Source: Sphacelaria rigidula (lineage: Eukaryota; Phaeophyceae; Sphacelariales). From it: a DNA stretch of 21,184 nt. The notes beneath the pieces were generated by a model, which did no database searches, was not told where the DNA came from, and saw only the letters and a program-made list of their open reading frames with translations. Position numbers and translations under genes: made by a program. The first letter of the stretch is position 1; the number at the start of each line of letters is the position of its first letter. The stretch spans positions 1 through 21,184 of the forward strand of contig CAXNAA020000456.1 in assembly GCA_964200075.2 (NCBI GenBank), in the 5' to 3' direction. Positions 20,401-21,184 of the stretch are shown here, in pieces.

Positions 20401-20710
20401 AACATCTGCCTTCGATCGTTATTCCACCTGATGACGGTATGGGAGCATTGATGTCATTATTTACAGAACAGCCAGCGTCTTTATGATGGAAAACACTCAC
20501 GCATCGTACACTACTAAATAGGCCCGTAAAATCGTGCCGTTCCGAATCGATCATCCTCCAGGAACATGTTGGGGGTGTATAGACTTGTACTCGAAACTTG
20601 CCTGTGCCTTTTTTTGTGCAGCCTGCAAACTTTTCGTGGCCTCCGTCATGTACGCCTGAGTTTCAGCGGGTCTCGCCTGGAACACGGACAGCAGAGCATC
20701 CACCACTTCC
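8251..20710 (-). CDS. VPS13: VPS13-family lipid-transfer protein, internal part, six exons
   Basis: Six exons on the minus strand join to about 304 codons: 20710-20602, 17353-17248, 12795-12638, 10767-10633, 9990-9793 and 8459-8251. Every junction keeps phase (0, 1, 0, 0, 0, then 2 leaving the last exon). The joined protein shows VPS13 repeat-region hallmarks in the expected order: a helical KSLQAAQKKAQ stretch, AVDAAAPKIIVP, LLLDTGHAVI, YDMELSDITLRL, ALIEPFKVK, a SGKITSLFSVLDYV segment, a Pro/Gly-rich linker, then LMEIKVQLPTVSLLLVELEE and a DLSTRTADMLLTVHLQSLTL strand pair ending in DSPFRY. VPS13 proteins are several thousand residues long and form a hydrophobic groove that moves phospholipids between the ER and other membranes at contact sites. 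That role is family knowledge, not something visible here. Both ends of the gene are outside the window. Family assignment is from remembered motifs; VPS13 paralogues cannot be told apart from this piece. Confidence 0.82.
8460..9792 (-). other. VPS13 intron (1.3 kb) between exons e and f
   Basis: The intron has a GT donor at the exon e end and an AG acceptor at exon f. It holds the perfect 37 bp inverted repeat at 9528-9637. Two overlapping plus-strand open frames (8926-9555, 209 codons; 9051-9617, 188 codons) resemble no family I know, have no clear codon bias and run into the foldback, so I do not call them genes. Confidence 0.7.
9528..9637. repeat. Perfect 37 bp inverted repeat with a 36 base loop
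   Basis: The left arm 9528-9564 (tggcaaatggggaggtatac...ttgcatg) and right arm 9601-9637 are exact reverse complements over 37 bases, with 9565-9600 between them. A smaller nested inverted repeat lies at its left edge: ccatttgcca (9514-9523) and tggcaaatgg (9528-9537). The arm could therefore pair either way. A transcript from either strand would form a long perfect hairpin. A foldback/MITE remnant or a small-RNA precursor are both possible. I found no second copy in the window. Confidence 0.9.
9793..9990 (-). CDS. VPS13: VPS13-like exon e (Pro/Gly-rich linker plus charged helix)
   Basis: The exon is 198 nt, exactly 66 codons, phase 0 on both sides, between the good acceptor tcttttgccgtgcag and donor GAG|GTAAAA. 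Most of it is low-complexity (ADLNAPGSEDVGPPPVGLAA, then NTPGTDGGVQLMGGGMVAPE). It ends in a charged helix, TEELEKSSQREVDDRKVLME, that runs into exon f as VLMEIKVQLP. The Pro/Gly part has no fixed counterpart that I recognise and is probably a disordered loop leaving the lipid groove. The 3' third resembles the lead-in to the next beta repeat. With both ends in phase 0, the exon could be skipped without a frameshift. Confidence 0.72.
9991..10632 (-). other. VPS13 intron (0.64 kb) between exons d and e
   Basis: The intron runs from donor AAG|GTAACG to acceptor ccgtgcag. It is AT-richer than its flanking exons, with several A-rich runs. I see no repeat or gene in it. Confidence 0.72.
10633..10767 (-). 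CDS. VPS13: VPS13-like exon d (ISSGKITSLFSVLDYV)
   Basis: The exon is 135 nt, exactly 45 codons, phase 0 on both sides, between acceptor tttgtcgacacag and donor AAG|GTAACG. It encodes a Gly/Met-rich start (AGVSMGGDASKPG), a strand MAVGVEVLPGINGVI, and SSGKITSLFSVLDYVTK. In VPS13 relatives the strand after the EPF motif is followed by a segment that contrasts 'L..I.G....L.V.L....Y..L', and this exon fits it. The Gly-rich start may be a lineage-specific loop. Removing the exon would leave the frame intact. Confidence 0.78.
10768..12637 (-). other. VPS13 intron (1.9 kb) between exons c and d
   Basis: The intron holds one minus-strand SINE copy (12011-12352). The rest (10768-12010 and 12353-12637) has no gene I can support. 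A plus-strand frame at 11282-11593 was considered and dropped. A short match near 11473-11497 to 1893-1917 (both contain 'aacctatggatgat') may be a scrap of another repeat. Confidence 0.68.
12011..12352 (-). mobile_element. tRNA-derived SINE, copy 1
   Basis: In the element's direction it opens with ccggtggctcaggtgg, which contains a textbook A box (TGGCTCAGGTGG, complement at 12331-12342). A B box GGTTCAAATCT follows (complement at 12287-12297). After the ~80 base tRNA-like head comes a ~250 base body shared with 20046-20402: agagcgactat(t/c)tcgtggg, gtcgacgaggga, ggcaagcaccgcaga, gtgtgaccccggctg and a closing gggatgacaacaca. No coding capacity is evident, which is normal for a SINE moved by a LINE partner. 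The two copies agree at roughly 75-80% by eye, so this is not a recent pair. Confidence 0.82.
12638..12795 (-). CDS. VPS13: VPS13-like exon c (YDMELSDITLRL ... EPFKV)
   Basis: The exon is 158 nt. It follows the acceptor catgcctgtag, starts with GT (completing the Gly codon of exon b), and reads HAVIKGGTVGDAADGVMSYD, MELSDITLRL, a basic PKRKALLQKGTKD stretch and ALIEPFKVK. The order 'hydrophobic strand, Y-D-x-x-x, L-x-D-[IV]-x-[LV], then L-I-x-P-F' is what VPS13 shows after LLLDLGH. Two in-phase donors are possible: AAG|GTACTG, giving the end used here (12638), or AAA|GTAAAG, ending at 12644 and dropping the residues VK. cDNA would decide. It lies 105 bases from copy C of the dispersed repeat. 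Confidence 0.82.
12906..13227 (-). repeat. Dispersed repeat, copy C, truncated and inverted
   Basis: The reverse complement of this stretch follows copy B through the G-rich lead, tcatgatc, the gacctcgcatc block, accaagcgctaagc, ggcgagtcgcatgaag, gatggcagcctcgaatgag and cactgcctcatgggcgtctcacc, then loses similarity. It lacks the last ~170 bases of copies A and B. The G-rich start (ggggtggt...gggggt) is shared with copy B, so that part probably belongs to the element. Confidence 0.68.
13762..13799. repeat. Short GC-rich imperfect hairpin
   Basis: The sequence gcttccgggggttc pairs imperfectly with gaacaccccccggaagg around a loop of about six bases. It lies about 70 bases outside the TIR element. 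Its role is unknown. Confidence 0.5.
13867..14772. mobile_element. 906 bp TIR element rich in GTGCGA/TCGCAC motifs (MITE-like)
   Basis: The ends are 23 bp terminal inverted repeats with one mismatch: 13867-13889 (cgtaagttgttctgtgatcgcac) and the complement of 14750-14772. Inside, GTGCGA or TCGCAC occurs about fourteen times, against less than one expected by chance. They are clustered near both ends (13884-14126 and 14632-14755). Many are arranged as palindromes such as cgcacaggg...cccctgtgcg. Blocks containing ctcacgacccctgtgc and aattaaatcattt recur at both ends in different order. No transposase was seen, so the element would be non-autonomous. A target-site duplication is not clear; the flanks share only CG, which the TIR itself may own. 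Confidence 0.8.
15752..16200 (+). repeat. Degenerate tandem repeat, about three ~140-165 bp units
   Basis: A core, cacgaatggcgatgc, occurs at 15902-15916 and 16066-16080 (164 bases apart). A looser version (cctgtatcacgcgagtggcaatacgc) sits at about 15752. Each core is followed by C-rich sequence with ctcctc/cctcccgc and then a gaaat(c/g) motif. Units are strongly diverged, so their boundaries are approximate. Confidence 0.5.
17248..17353 (-). CDS. VPS13: VPS13-like exon b (APKIIVP ... LLLDTG)
   Basis: The exon is 106 nt. It begins after the acceptor ttctttgcactcag with GAG CTG (phase 0) and ends at ACGG|GTAAGA (phase 1). It encodes ELGALAISVAVDAAAPKIIV, then PVSSSIDKGFLLLDTG. The pair AP-[KQ]-[IV]-I-[IV]-P, followed some 15 residues later by a hydrophobic run and D-x-G, is one of the most recognisable VPS13 signatures (LLLDLGH in relatives). 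This is the strongest family evidence in the window. The split Gly codon (G|GT) is completed by exon c to read DTGHAVI. Confidence 0.85.
17678..17701 (+). repeat. (GAC)n microsatellite
   Basis: About seven gac/cga units lie in a purine-rich stretch. They give an Asp run in a 68-codon plus-strand frame that I do not regard as a gene. Confidence 0.75.
17851..18345 (+). repeat. Dispersed repeat, copy B
   Basis: This copy aligns over its whole length with copy A and over its first ~320 bases with copy C. It has the same block order, including a 15-base A-run near 18248-18262 where copy A has shorter A-runs. The upstream G-rich stretch (17826-17849) also matches copy C. The identity is roughly 70-80% by eye, so the copies are old. 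Confidence 0.72.
20046..20402 (+). mobile_element. tRNA-derived SINE, copy 2
   Basis: This copy has the same structure as the one at 12011-12352, in the opposite orientation. The A box TGGCTCAGTTGG is at 20054-20065 and a weaker B box GGTTCATTTCT is at 20098-20108. The shared body runs to gggacgacaacaca and is followed by an (AC)n tail to about 20402, a plausible simple-repeat 3' tail. I did not find a convincing target-site duplication. The mutated B box suggests that this copy is inactive. Confidence 0.84.
20600..20601 (-). promoter_or_regulatory. Probable GC-type 5' splice site of exon a
   Basis: On the minus strand the exon edge reads CAG|GCAAGT. Except for C in place of T at intron position 2, it is a near-perfect donor, as is typical of GC-AG introns. 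Cutting here leaves phase 0, which fits exon b. The nearest in-phase GT alternative, CAT|GTTCCT near 20565, is much weaker. Confidence 0.6.
20602..20710 (-). CDS. VPS13: VPS13-like exon a (helical linker before the APxIIVP strand)
   Basis: The exon is 109 nt: one leftover base (G) and 36 codons. It follows a strong pyrimidine tract and the acceptor cttcgccacag. It encodes VVDALLSVFQARP, then a Glu/Lys/Ala/Gln-rich helix, TEATKSLQAAQKKAQ. This matches the VPS13 pattern of a hydrophobic segment with a Phe followed by a charged helix. It ends at CAG|GCAAGT, a typical GC-type donor, in phase 0, as the next exon needs. Reading through instead gives ASFEYKS and then a stop about 18 codons on. A weak GT donor (CAT|GTTCCT near 20565) would also keep phase, so the exon end is less sure than its core. 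Confidence 0.75.
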
Positions 20711-21184
20711 CTGTGGCGAAGGAAAAGGTCAAGGAACGAGAAAAGTCGAGGGACGACGAACGATGGGTATTAAGATTGACCCTCCAACAGCCAACCAATC
20801 CTTCGTGGTGCGGAAGCGAAGAGCATTTCATTCGACTTACCCGGACTAGCTCCGACGTCACACGATTGACGTCAAAACTAGCACGCGGTGGGTGGTTGGT
20901 TGTTGTGTGTCACGTATTGCGTGTATAGTTGTTTTGAATCAAGTGCTCTTGGGGGTGGGGGTGAGCGCCGTCTCTTCGGTGAAACGTATGTTGCACGGCA
21001 CCAGTCGTCGCTCTGTTGGTGCACATGTTCTGCGTGGTCTCCGTGTTCCATTTCTTTTTTTTTTCCTTATGTTTTTCTCGTTCAGTTTTTGAGTTTTTTT
21101 TTTTTTCCATCGGGACCGACTAATCATATTCTTTTCCTCCTTCTCTTTCCTTTTTTTTTTTTTTTTTCCCCCAAAAAAAATGAA
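20711..21184 (-). other. Upstream intron of the VPS13-like gene, partial
   Basis: This stretch precedes the acceptor of exon a in transcript direction, so it should be the 3' end of the preceding intron. The + strand carries long T runs at about 21053-21064, 21095-21107 and 21151-21167, which are A runs in the transcript. I recognise no further VPS13 exon. Confidence 0.5.

Larger units (their letters stand above)
17354..20601 (-). other. VPS13 intron (3.2 kb) between exons a and b, probable GC-AG type
   Basis: The donor is CAG|GCAAGT and the acceptor is ttgcactcag. The intron holds a (GAC)n run near 17678-17701, dispersed-repeat copy B and the plus-strand SINE copy. Positions 18346-20045 show no gene or repeat I can name. 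A 166-codon minus-strand frame at 18876-19376 resembles nothing I know. Confidence 0.6.

Noticed and set aside
8251-20710. VPS13 pseudogene
   Set aside because: Six exons keep phase at every junction, there is no stop inside them, and splice sites are intact apart from the C in the GC donor, so decay is not indicated.

Overview
The window looks like nuclear DNA from an intron-rich eukaryote. It carries phased exons with GT/GC...AG splice sites, a 5.5 kb satellite, tRNA-derived SINEs and a TIR element, and there is no bacterial gene organisation. A brown alga or other stramenopile is my best guess, from kb-scale introns around short GC-richer exons and from repeat density. This is weak inference, and no marker in the window fixes the lineage.

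One gene can be supported: a minus-strand, internally placed part of a VPS13-family bridge-like lipid-transfer protein. Six exons (20710-20602, 17353-17248, 12795-12638, 10767-10633, 9990-9793, 8459-8251) join without a phase break into about 304 codons. Both ends of the gene lie outside the window. The introns are about 3.2, 4.5, 1.9, 0.6, 1.3 and more than 8.2 kb. The first donor in the window appears to be a GC donor (CAG|GCAAGT).

Almost everything else is repeat DNA inside these introns. From left to right: copy A of an unclassified ~500 bp dispersed repeat (1188-1690); a 5.5 kb satellite with ~23 bp subunits, a 93 bp period and a 234 bp higher-order unit (2664-8135); a perfect 37 bp inverted repeat (9528-9637); a minus-strand tRNA-derived SINE (12011-12352); a truncated inverted copy C of the dispersed repeat (12906-13227); a 906 bp TIR element packed with GTGCGA/TCGCAC motifs (13867-14772); a degenerate tandem repeat (15752-16200); copy B of the dispersed repeat (17851-18345); and a plus-strand SINE of the same family (20046-20402).

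Many open reading frames of 60-209 codons exist, but those in the satellite and introns look like by-products of composition and are not annotated as genes. The most noteworthy points are the two-copy SINE family, the GTGCGA-rich TIR element, the higher-order satellite inside a VPS13 intron, the perfect foldback, and inverted SINE/repeat pairs that bracket exons of the same transcript.
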